64,000 nt of DNA from contig CM049317.1 of assembly GCA_026874595.1 (NCBI GenBank), forward strand, positions 58,234,618 to 58,298,617. Direction: 5' to 3'. The notes beneath the pieces are model-generated. The model was not told where the DNA came from and did no database searches. It saw only the letters and a program-made list of their open reading frames with translations. This document shows, piece after piece, positions 51,014 to 62,041 of this stretch. The stretch is from Sipunculus nudus. Taxonomy: Eukaryota > Annelida > Sipuncula > Golfingiida > Sipunculidae. A program made the position numbers and the translations under genes. The stretch's first letter is position 1. Each line of letters opens with the position of its first letter.

Positions 51014-51449
51014 CTTTCAAATGTTAGTAAACATGAAGGCAAAGCTGTTCTATATTGGCTGCAAAAAGGCCAAATAAATGCATTATTTATGGATTATATT
51101 ATATGTTATAATCATATATACTATCATTATGACATATACCGGTATTGAAATATTTTTATAAGTGAAACAAAGGTAGCCCTGCCAAGGTGTTTAAAAAATT
51201 AGCATCGTCAAACTAAATTGATTCATGTAATTTGGCATAACAATAAGATAGATATAAGCCCAAAGTATATGTACATTTGGAATATTTATAAACATGTTTG
51301 TTAAAGGTAGAAAAAAATCTGTATATAAACGCGTATTTGTGACGCGTTTTTTTTGTATAAGTGACTTTGTATTGTGCATTTGATTTACTAGAATATTGCC
51401 TTAAAAATTAGATTTATCAAAATGAAAGGAAATAAATTAAAAATGAAAT

Positions 51450-51535
51450 TAATATAATATAATATAATATAATATAATATAATATAATATAATATAATAT
51501 AATATAATATAATATAATATAATATAATATAATAT
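51450..51535. repeat. (ATAAT)n pentanucleotide array
   Basis: The pentamer of 14.6 kb in the reverse orientation. Confidence 0.95.
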
Positions 51536-53120
51536 CAAATAATCCAACGTCGTTCAATACAATAAAGTCAAATTAAAAATAATTTTAATCAATGTAATAT
51601 AAAAAAATATCCTTTAATAAGCATTATAAGAAAAGCTAAAATAAAATAATGTAAATCAATATAATATGATAAAAAATAAAATGAAGTGTAATATAACGTA
51701 ATTATTTGCTAAAGTGTAATTTAACTTTGATGTAAAAGAATTGCAGGGTGCAAAAGAATAGCAGAAAATCCTCATAAACCCATGAAGTAATTAAAATGTA
51801 TAGACAAATACGCGAAGGTTTCATATTTCCTTTTGTCGCACAGAACTGGTATCCTTCGCTTTTGCTATTATATTCAGTAGAGTTTGAAAGAACAAAAATT
51901 GAAACATGCAATGATTAAAGTAAAAAAATATACAGTTTATACTTTTTAAAAATTTCATGAAAATTATTTACCACTGTCAGACCACGAATGTGTGTTGCAA
52001 AATATACATGTCGCCTAACCGTCCACGATAATGGAAACTTCGGGTTATCATGTACATATACGTCTGTTCAAATAATTCTTTTAATGCGTACAAGCTAGGA
52101 CATGGAAAATTAAATGTACAAATATATGACTTGAAAAATAATGATTAAATACGTATCGATTAAAGTACGTTATATTGCAATCAAAAGAGTTTGATTGAAA
52201 ATATGACAATTAAACAGTAATAGACTTTTTCTTAAAGCGACAATCTTAAAAATTCATCATACAATATTTAGTAAAATAAATAAACTTTTTCAAAGCGACT
52301 TTTATTAACAGTTTAATCAAGATTTTCCATTAGGTAAATGATTCGTGTGTCTTCATATTATTATATTTATTATTTTCTATACATCCGCACGCATATAATG
52401 AAATATATTATATGTCATAAATTTATCTGACTGTTATCATTTTATTTTTTTACGCGGCAAACAAGGTAAAATTCCCTTTTCGCTTAAATTTCATGTAAAT
52501 AACTTTGCCATGAGAAAACTTTGCTTTTTTTAGGGAAACTATTAAATCTGAATATCAAACATTATTTTGATCGTGGAAATATGAATATATATGTTCTTTA
52601 TATTCTATACCGGCAATTATTTTTTTTTAACCTCACGTTGATATTCGGAAAATCACTTGGATGTGTATACTGCTTAACTGGTGATATATAAATAAACATG
52701 TTCATACCTTTTTCTTAGATCACTAATTATTTTTTATTCCTGATTATAGTTTATTAATCTTTTATTCATTCTGCTTGTGTATGCCTATTTAAAATATGCT
52801 GCGTATGTAAGTTTTAGGCTCTATGTTAAGCTCTTATAAAATATGCGGCACAAGTAAAATAAGGGCCAGCTATAGCAAGGTTTGCAAGGAGGATGTTTTA
52901 TACATATTTTAAAGATTCTTGTAACCCTTCTAATAATACAAGTTGCTTAATACAAGTTTTCTTGATTTTCACAAAATGAATTTCAATCCAACAAGAAATT
53001 TAGTAACTAATATTTTAATAGCATATTTGGTTTGGTTTATATTTCATTCAAGATTGTCCAAAGTATCTCTATTTCTGGTTTGGAAAGAAAACCTAAGACG
53101 GCTGCTGATTCTGTTGAAAG
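51536..53120. other. AT-rich intron, no gene seen
   Basis: No recognisable feature. Confidence 0.5.
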
Positions 53121-53640
53121 AATTCGAAGCTAGCTAGGGTTGCTCCTGCCGCCGTTAATCAAGATAAAATGGCCACTCGCTATAGGACACTCGGCTCGAA
53201 GTCCTGATCTGGCGAGAGTCTCTGTGGGTAAGAAGGGGTCATTTGCGTGCATTCTTCAATAAAACTAGGGTAATGCCCTGGGAGTTGGTCATTTTCCCCA
53301 AGAAAGTTTCATCGATTGCTTAATTTCAGATACGCGGCACAATCTAACTTGTATAATTTGTATTCTCCAACTCTGCAAGCCAGGAGCGGATCTTTGTAAT
53401 TCGCCATGGGGCCCGGTTCGTGATCATTTGTTTCGTGTTGCAGACATCTGTTACACACCCGCCGAGCAGACGACAGCGCCAGAACAGACCGCCAACTCAC
53501 GCTGACGACGTTCCATCAATTTGTGTTAAGCTCACAGCCTTTCTTGTCCGTCCATTTGTCATTTATTTAAAAAAGAAACGCCAAAAACACCGTGGATCCA
53601 TCAAGTACTTCAACAACTAATCCGAAAGGCTGCGCGTTTG
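53121..53640. promoter_or_regulatory. Complex GC-richer intron island
   Basis: Unique sequence with short overlapping frames on both strands and no recognisable motif. Contains CCGCCGTTAATC and CACGCTGACGACG. Candidate regulatory element on composition alone. Confidence 0.3.
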
Positions 53641-54860
53641 TTTAAAAAATCAGTGCCTAAACTAAAAATTAATATGTGTAATATATTCCACGCAAAGTTT
53701 TCGAATAGTCTGAAACCACAAGTATGTTAAATATTCATTGAAAACAAGGACATTTTATATTTTTCTTTTGCTTGAAGCTATAACAAGTTATAACATATAA
53801 TGAATTAAATATAACTGAATTAAAAGATTTACATGACTACACGAGTGTATAGATTTCATATACAGAATAATTAGTACATTTGTATTTGGAGTTTAAAAAA
53901 GATGGTTAAAAAGATTGAGTCCGTAATTAAAACGAAACATAATGAATTATATAATTGAATAAAAAATGTAGTATATATATAGTGAAAAATACTGAGAAAT
54001 GAAGACTGATAACATATATAAATTTATATATATATGTAAATTAATAATATGATTAATAAGGACGACATCACAAAAACACACATATATATGTATAGATATT
54101 TATATTAATTATGATTATTATAACATTTTATTCTACAACTATCAGATTGCGGATAAGACTATGCATGCATATTGTTTCGCTAAGGAGTATACATTTACAA
54201 ATAGAGAGATATATATATATCTAAACTTTATAACAGTTTGGTGTCTTAAGTAATGCGGATTTATTACCTTAAAAGGGTCATATATTACTATAATATAGAC
54301 ATTATTTGACAAGATATGGTGCATAAACTCTTGACATATAAATACTGTTAAGTAAAGGTTTTATCATTAGTTTACTTAATTGAATTAAACATAATTCCAC
54401 ACGATTCCATATACTAGATTTGAACATCCTTAACATAAGCATGGTTTATTAATTAATATGTAAATCGCATTTTACGAGCTGAATAAAATTAAATCTATAG
54501 AAATATGACAAACATTTATAAAATAATACCATAAAGGGGCGGACAGAACATTTGCTGCGTCGTTTTTATAGACCAATTTGCTGCCTTTATTTAATATTGC
54601 CCGTCTAATGTTGATATTAAATAAAAGAAAAAGGTCAATATTTGTTAAACTAAAGCAACATTGGTAACTTTAGGGATGTATACATTGCATAAAACTTCTA
54701 ATTTTAAGATTCTAGAATATTTCCTTATTTGGCATACTGAAAGAAAAATTGATTTTTACAAACACATTTTAATTATGTTGAATATTTAATTACGTTCAAG
54801 TTCACCAGGCAGAGATATTTTAGGCGAGCCTCATTTCAGAGTAAATTTCCTCAAGACTTT
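53641..54860. other. AT-rich intron, no gene seen
   Basis: No recognisable feature. Confidence 0.5.
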
Positions 54861-54869
54861 TCTACATTT

Positions 54870-55470
54870 GGTGATGGTTTTAATTTTTTTTTCAGAACCG
54901 CGTGATGCTGCAGAGTGCCCTTTGTGCTGAGGCTGTGGTTTTACCATCGGTACACTTTGTATAAAACGAAAACTAATGCTTAAATCCTCATCGCTTACAC
55001 CCATGCTAATAGGAGCTGATTTCTGCCGTAGATTTATGGACGGGGAACGAACCTGGGGAGTTGTATTTCTCCCGGACTCACTGCTTGCCAGGCCAGCGGT
55101 TTAATCAAAGCAAAAACTAACCACGAGGAGAAAGAATTTACTAAATCTACGGCCTTTCTTGCTCAGGAATATTTTTCTGAGTCACAATGCCTCCGGACGT
55201 GCGCGATGCGGGATGTGATCTCGCGAGACCGTTCGTTTGCCGCGAGATAATCCGTTGCCGAGCAATAAAACGGCAGGACTCCCGATAGGGGGCGCGTCGA
55301 CTCATTAGGACAACACATGGGGTTCGACATAATGGAGTGACCCGGAATTCTCCGGGGGGAAGGGTGCCAAAAAAGGGACCCGGAGGATCCGTCGTACTAT
55401 CTCAGCGGGGATAAATCTTCCAAGTGAAACATGATGAGCAAAAATAGGCTAACCTTTAAATCTTTAAACA
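54870..55470. promoter_or_regulatory. CpG-rich intron module (BANP, CTCF-like, TCF and posterior-Hox motifs)
   Basis: The most CpG-dense stretch inside the intron. It carries TTAATCAAAG (TCF/LEF-type) at 55,101-55,110, TCTCGCGAGA (the BANP/CGCG-element palindrome) at 55,219-55,228, GCAATAAAAC (posterior-Hox/CDX-type) at 55,262-55,271 and AGGGGGCGC (CTCF-type core) at 55,287-55,295. It lies about 5.5 kb inside the intron from exon 1. It may be an enhancer or an alternative promoter; no exon is visible. Confidence 0.45.
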
Positions 55471-57178
55471 CCTAACAGAGTTAAACACGGCATGTTTGTG
55501 TGGCTCCACTCTCTGCTTAATGTCCGGTTTTACTGATTATGTGTCGCCATTGAGAACATGTAAAAGCTTCCCTCCACAGCATACTACCTGACCTATAGTA
55601 CTAAATCTGACAAGAAATATTTAAAAAAAATGTCCTTTTTTATTTTGTTTACGTGCCAATTTGATTTTTCAATATGCATGGCATTGAAATATCTAAGCCA
55701 ATTAAATAACTGCTTGATAAAACGGATGAATAACAATGCTTTTTATACTCGTACATTTTTTATTTTTATTCTTTAATTTACAATAATGTTTATATCTTAA
55801 TTAAAATGTTTCGGCAATTGTTATATAGTGTGTAATTTTCATTTCAATAACTAATACCAGAAGAGAATCAATGTAAAATATTTACACTTTTAAACTCTGA
55901 TTATAATACTCGTCATTTTGGGCGTTTTATTAACTTGAACAAATTGGTTCAGGCTAATTATGCAATATATTAGCTTCAGCACATTTGTTTTATCAGCGGA
56001 TAATGCTATTTTTTCCCTTGACATATTTATTGTACCAATGGCTAATGCTTATAAGTAACTTTAAGTAACATTAATATTAACACTATAGCATTATACGGTA
56101 ACATCAAATGTTATAACCAACGTATGTATATATACATGGAAATAAAGTCCTTTTTTAACACAAGACATATATTTATATAATTACTTAAGATCCTTAAGAA
56201 ACATTGAAATTGATTAAACGCAGATAACAATCAAATCGTATTCTTATACATCACCTAAAATTTTAAATTTCTGGTAGCAGTATGGGTGGAGCTGCATGCA
56301 TGCCTAGCTCTGAGTAAATAAGACATTGACAATTTTCAGCTTCACTTTCCCTGGGTAATTTTATGCCACATTCATTGCATGGAGTTACTTAGAAAGTAGA
56401 CAGACACGGGCCTTGTTTCGGGGGAGGTGCAGGTCATGTTCCTTTAAAGGGGTGGGAGGGGGTGGGGTGGGAATAGTACCTTTTGTCCCCCTCACTTTTT
56501 CAGGAAAATCAATTTCAAATTTCGAAATACTTCCTAGAATATTTAATGGTTTCTTCATATTTTACTCAATTACCTTCCGGTTATAATATGTATCTCATCT
56601 TTGGGAAATCATAATATATTGCATGCATGTGTTTATCGCTTCATTTTATTATCATAAACGTTAGCCCATACTGTTAAATGTATAAAAAATTAAACAAAAT
56701 AGTTTTCAAAATTGAGCAAACATTTTTTCACTAAAAAGGATATACTATAAACTGTAATATATGGTGGGAGTAAAGAAAGATATTCTAAGATATTCTATGA
56801 TATTCTAAGAGAGGGATAAATAACAATTCCCATATAAGAGGGGGGGGGGGAGATGCTCTGTCGGTACTCCTTTAGAATATGCACCTGACATTTTCTCGGC
56901 AAACAAAGCCCATGTTGAAAGAGTGGGTATCTTTTAACAATAAATGAGGCTCATTCTGTAAAGCTTATTTTCCATATTTCGCACATTGGCCAAGTTTAAA
57001 GAGAATACCATGTATACAGAGGGTTACAAGTTTATGTAGTAGGTTTAGGTCTTATATATTCGCATATCCGTAGTTAACTATACGCCGCCCTTCATATTCT
57101 TAAATATAATAATCGCCAATATAGAGTCAATCAAACAAATTCATTAAGATTTACATTTTGCATGTATAGAATTTATAA
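55471..57178. other. AT-rich intron, no gene seen
   Basis: Includes G-rich GGGGTGGGAGGGGGTGGGG near 56,449-56,468 and a G-run near 56,841-56,850. Confidence 0.5.
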
Positions 57179-57378
57179 AGAATGAATGAATGAATGAATG
57201 AATGAATGAATGAATGAATGAATGAATGAATGAATGTAAAAAAATGAATGAATGAATGAATGTAAAAAAATGAATGAATGAATGAATGAACGAATCAATG
57301 AATGAGCAAATAAATGAATTATTAAATGAAGGAACAAACGAAGGAAAGAATAAACGAACGAATGAATGAACGAATGGG
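57179..57378. repeat. (GAAT)n microsatellite, degenerate at the right end
   Basis: GAAT tetramers with TGTAAAAAAATGAATG interruptions. The Phe/Ile/His/Ser frames on the minus strand are artefacts. Confidence 0.95.
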
Positions 57379-57932
57379 TGAATATGAAGCTGCACAAGTG
57401 TCAATGAAGCTAAGCAGTGAAGCTGAAGATTAATTTCCTGAAGATGATTATGTACAATATGAAATAATTCGACCTTTGTTTACATACGCCTTAATACCAT
57501 CCGTGTATACCAATATATGTATATTTGGGATTTGTATAATTTTACTAAATAGGGCTTAGATCTTTGGATCGCAAAAGTGCATATTTTGTTCATAATTTGT
57601 TCAAACATACTATAAAGGCCTAATATATCATTAAATATTATAGAGTCAACTGATTTGGAAAATGATGTTATACTTGTACTGATGAAGGAATATACGGATT
57701 TTGATAAGGATATGCTTATAAGAATATATAAGCACATTTCTGAAAAAGGAAATTAGTTTTATTTTATTAAATGGCATAATATTTGAAACAATATAGAAAT
57801 AGGAAGTAGTTCCTATAAAATTCATACAATTAAAATGATACATATATACGTATATATTTACGTATTAATGAATTATATAAATGTGTATGAAAACGTTTGA
57901 GTAGTGAATTATATATTGCAGCTACCATTCAC

Positions 57933-57934
<2 letters not shown>
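57379..57934. other. AT-rich intron, no gene seen
   Basis: No recognisable feature. Confidence 0.5.

Positions 57935-57975
<41 letters not shown>
57935..57975. repeat. (TA)n microsatellite
   Basis: About 40 bp of TA. Confidence 0.95.
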
Positions 57976-57978
<3 letters not shown>

Positions 57979-58549
57979 GCATACAATATATCACTATATA
58001 AATATATTTATTTATACAGAAGGGTATGGTACTTATACATCACTACTTCCCGTATCTCTCCCCAGTAGTTGTCCGTGAGTGAAGCCTATACTTCCATATT
58101 AACCACTCTTGTTATATTGCGCCTAATAAACACATGAGAGCTCGTATAATTATCGCCGGATCTGGGTTCCTATCCAGCGTCTGGCGATGTAGAGGGTTTT
58201 ACCACCCAGCCATCTGACAGCATTTATGTCTTTATAATAAAACTAATACAAAGGTCAGCCCACAGTAATGTTATGGTTTATATACAAACAGCTGAGCGGC
58301 TAAACGCACGAAACTAAACGTTGAGAGTCGGCGGGCCGGCCGTGACCCACGTAGTGCACCCTGTTAGCTCACAAAACGATTCTATTAACCCATGGGTCTT
58401 TCTAATTTGAGCCACGTTTATTATATGCACAGGTACTTCCGGGCTGTCCGTGCGTGCGTGTGTGTAACTGATGAAAAACATATCTGACGGGTCATACGTT
58501 TGGATTCAACAGAAAGAATCATTTCACAGATAACTGCATGTATTTTCAG

Positions 58550-58554
<5 letters not shown>

Positions 58555-58610
<56 letters not shown>
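58555..58610. repeat. (TA)n microsatellite
   Basis: About 55 bp of TA. Confidence 0.95.
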
Positions 58611-58612
<2 letters not shown>

Positions 58613-58916
58613 CATTGAAAATGATTATAAAATTAAATGACATATATTGACCTGAAGGCATATCCCATGATATTGCATGTACTATGTTTACAACGGTTTT
58701 ATCCAGAACATTTATCCTGTAGTATTCTGCTGAATATTATATAAATGTGTGTGTTTTACAAATGATATCCTTAATTCTTACTGTACAGTTCTTAATTGAG
58801 ATAATTTAATTTCAGAATTTGCAGAGAGTCAATAGTTATGTATTCTATGGTTGATAAAAAATATGCCTTCGCGTCTCTATCTACAAGTTAATTGTATCTG
58901 TTTGTATGTCTCTCTC

Positions 58917-58919
<3 letters not shown>

Positions 58920-58965
<46 letters not shown>
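58920..58965. repeat. (TA)n microsatellite
   Basis: About 45 bp of TA; a (CA)n tract follows at about 59,002-59,026. Confidence 0.95.
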
Positions 58966-58967
<2 letters not shown>

Positions 58968-59026
58968 TGTGTCTCTCTTGCTTCCATACAGAGACGAACA
59001 TACACACACAAACACACACACACACA

Positions 59027-59944
59027 ATCATGCATATTTCAAGCTACCATGCGTCTTTAATAAACCGTTTGTCAGAATTAACCTTCCATGAACCTCATAC
59101 AACATAACCTAAAAACAGATATCACAGAATTTCCAAAATATACAAAGCTAATATATTTCTTCGCATTATCCACATAGAAAAAAATGTGATCTATGGATTT
59201 ACAAAATTATCCTTAATATTGTAGTAATCCCAGTACTGATTTTTTTAATTGTAGCACATGTATACTAGTATACGGCTTTAGGATTAGACCAACACGCTAG
59301 TCGGAACAAGTGCCATTTGTATAATTTCATAAACTACTTAATCAATTAAATATTAAGCCATAAAACCATATTGCTCTCTTCAGCCTGAAGTATGTCAAAT
59401 ACAAATCTAGTTTCCCTGTTATTGCATGGTTTAATTTAGAAAACAGAAAGTTTGCCAGGGGGCTTATTCCCTGCCTGCAGCCTGTTGTAAATGTAGGGTC
59501 ACTCGTGACGCCCGGGACCGGGGTGTTTGGCAACGCTGTTAAGCAGGGAGACCTTGGTAAATATTTGTACAAGGATAGGCGGTTTTTATGACTATGCCGA
59601 CCGCTGATTAAACGGTGAAAGTACGACCGGGTTAAAGATTGGCTACCGTTTATCGTGCGTTCTGCGCATGCGCATTGGGTTGGTCCAAAGCAGCAATTGG
59701 AGGAGATATTGATAAGTACTGATAGAGAAAATCGTAAACATTGTTTTAATGTTCTTATATTTATGTCCCGACCTTTTTAACCTTTCGGTGATAAGTTAAC
59801 TTTTTTTCGTCTGTTTGTTTGCTGTTTACTAAGATTTAGTTATACAGAGCACCCGATATGCTTACTTCTAAAATACATTGAAACAAGATGACATATTTGT
59901 CTATAAGAAATAGATATACTTACATCAAAAAGACACACCTACTT

Positions 59945-59946
<2 letters not shown>
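59027..59946. other. Intron sequence with a perfect NRF1-type site
   Basis: TGCGCATGCGCA at 59,663-59,674 fits the NRF1 consensus exactly and lies 1.3 kb inside the intron from exon 1. The surrounding 59,440-59,700 is GC-richer. No exon is seen. Confidence 0.45.

Positions 59947-59982
<36 letters not shown>
59947..59982. repeat. (TA)n microsatellite
   Basis: Short TA tract. Confidence 0.93.
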
Positions 59983-59985
<3 letters not shown>

Positions 59986-60974
59986 GTAAATGATTTCATA
60001 TTTTAAACTCTTTCAATCACCAATGTTTTATAAAGGTAGTCAACTCTCTATCTCAATTTGTATACACTTGTATATCCATATATAACTGGATTTCAACGTA
60101 TATCTGTATACACACACCTCTATATATACATAAGCACACTCCCCCTAAATCTGTCTGTTCATATGTTTTGATTAACTGAAAGCTTTCAGGGTCTGTTGTA
60201 TTACATCATAATATTATATTTTAATTGCCCATTAAACAAATTTCTCACTGCTTAAAGTATATATACATTCTTTGGAGGGATTGGGTTCAGAGTATTTGAC
60301 TAAAATTGCATTGTCAAATTTTGGAATACGATTAGGACTTAACTACGATAAAACATAACATAACGTTTCCTATAATTGATAATGTCAGTTCTTATAGCAT
60401 ATATTTTGGCTACTCTCTCATGAAGACGATATATCAAGTAAGTGTACTCATTTCAACATACAGACACATACACACATAGATACATGTATACAGGGTTGTG
60501 AACACATATACATATACTTATGTACGGTGGTTGTGCATTGAAAGGTACATGTATATGTAAAAATAATATATGTAAAAATAAATACCTTTATTATCATATA
60601 ACATTGTACGTTATTCTGAAGTTGTTTCAAAAGGTCCTATTCGGTTTAAAAGGGGAAATTTTGTAAAATGAGGCCAGTACTTTTGTATATATATACATGA
60701 TCTGCTGTGTACAGTTGAACCTCCCTACTGTGGACACTGCATCGGGAATTTGTCCGTAATAGAGAGATGCTTACATTTGAGAGTTTTGGTAGCTCTGGCT
60801 CCATGTTTCAAGGTATTCTAATATATATTCTTGTATGTTTGTATATATATAATTGATTTATATATATAATCAAGGTCAGTCATAGGTGTACATATTTTTA
60901 ATACGTTCATATAAGAAAGTGCAAATTATTACATGATATAAACATGTTTTTTAATTTGATAGATGAAGAAGGTG
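59983..60974. other. AT-rich intron next to exon 1
   Basis: No recognisable feature up to the splice donor. Confidence 0.5.
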
Positions 60975-60983
60975 ACCTACCTG
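60975..60983 (-). other. Post2: Splice donor of Post2 exon 1
   Basis: On the minus strand the exon ends CAG at 60,981 and the intron starts GTAGGT at 60,980, a strong match to the donor consensus. The exon ends after the first base of a codon, which matches the AT that opens exon 2. Confidence 0.9.
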
Positions 60984-61545
60984 ACCCGTTCTGACTCGTG
61001 TCGTTGGGTGGCATGAAGGGTGCGCCCGGGTCAGATTCGAACCTGGGGAGGGAGGACACAGGATAATCGGACAGGATGCCCGCGCTGTGCATGCCGCTCA
61101 TACCATAACCTTCCGTATAGAACGGTACATTTCTGTGCTGTAGAGAGTTAAAAGCGCCAAGCTGCATTCCCTGGCAGTTGCTCAGTAGATCCCCTTGGGC
61201 GAAGTTGTTGTATCCAGGTTTGTGAGACCCTACCCCTGCACTAGCTGCTCCTAAACCCGTGTAGGGGCTGAAGTTACATGTCGCATGCGACACCACCGGC
61301 GTACGGTCAGTTCCATAACTCCAGCCGTTCAATGTCCCCCGGGTTTCTTGCCCCGGCCCCCCGGGTACCATACTTGGCGACACGGAAGTGCTCATACTAG
61401 GGTAGCCGGATAGACCCGTGGCGCGTGGTATCATATTATTTGCGGCCTCCATTCCACATTCGTTGGTCCTGCAAATAACAGAATTGCTCATGACTGCATT
61501 CTCCCCACGGTCCCAAGCCGCAGCTTCAAAAGTGGCCGAAGACAT
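60981..61545 (-). CDS. Post2: Posterior Hox protein Post2, exon 1 (N-terminal region)
   Basis: Encodes residues 1-188 plus the first base of Asp189. I start at ATG 61,543-61,545 (MSSATFEAAAWDRGENAVMS). The frame is open a further six codons upstream to GTG, but an in-frame TAG at 61,570-61,572 closes it and no other upstream ATG exists. The base context of this ATG is weak (T at -3), so Met19 (G at -3) is an alternative start. The region is low in charge and rich in Ser, Gly, Pro, Asn and Met, typical of the activation/cofactor part of Hox proteins. The only tryptophans are Trp11 and the one in NGWSYGTDRT; no YPWM is present. The last residues are PPNDTSQNGS before the splice. I know no enzyme or other fold here; the call rests on in-phase splicing to the homeodomain exon and on composition. 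The exon is much more GC-rich than the surrounding intron. Confidence 0.87.
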
Positions 61546-62041
61546 AAACGATGAGCTTTTCACTTTGTCCTAGCTTTAAATACATGGTGTTCCTGGCATC
61601 ATGAAACCTAATATAACTAGCCGGGCCCCCCCGCCCATCCTGCCATTAGCTTGCTCATCGTAAATTTATTGAGACACCCGGAGCCCCCTGGTGGATAAGT
61701 TATGCTTAATGAACGACGCACCTGAGCTAGCATTGGGAGCTGTGTGTCTAACACGGGAAACGTCAACTATGCCATCCCACTTCTGACACCACGAACAAAG
61801 GTCAAGCGGGAACCATTAGCCGCTGTCACATGGTATACCTTAATGCTTAACTGCCACAACCACAATCATTTTGAGTATCTACTAGTGGTAAACTAACTAT
61901 AATCACGTCATTAAACTGGCCCCCAACGTTACACGTGTATAAACTTCTGACGGCGCCAATAGGAATACCTCAGCTGAGTAATGTTCAGATTATAACGTAA
62001 ATATGGAGCAATAACGTTATGTAAATAATACACCTACCTCA
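61546..62041 (-). promoter_or_regulatory. Post2 5' flank / probable promoter-proximal region
   Basis: GC-richer, repeat-free sequence directly upstream of the Post2 start. It holds a CTCF-type motif at 61,683-61,694. No clear TATA box lies at a useful distance: TATTTAAAG at 61,575-61,583 sits only about 30 bp from the ATG. The transcription start cannot be read from sequence. Confidence 0.5.
61683..61694. promoter_or_regulatory. CTCF-type motif upstream of Post2
   Basis: The plus strand reads GCCCCCTGGTGG, so the minus strand reads CCACCAGGGGGC, the classical CTCF core. It lies about 140 bp upstream of the Post2 ATG. CTCF is widely present in bilaterians and bounds Hox domains in flies and vertebrates; a role here is inferred. 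Confidence 0.5.

Larger units (their letters stand above)
32568..60980 (-). other. Post2: 28,413-bp intron of Post2
   Basis: GT-AG intron in phase 1, from donor GTAGGT at 60,980 down to the CAG ending at 32,568. It is filled with (TA)n, (ATTAT)n, GA-rich and GAAT repeats. Between them are islands of complex, GC-richer sequence (about 39.2-39.9, 42.4-43.1, 44.9-45.2, 45.5-47.3, 48.2-48.6, 53.1-53.6 and 54.9-55.5 kb). No other gene is supported inside it on either strand. Large Hox introns often hold enhancers; here that is inference. Confidence 0.88.

Noticed and set aside
61575-61583. TATTTAAAG as a TATA box for Post2
   Set aside because: It would place the start site almost on the ATG, leaving no 5' UTR.
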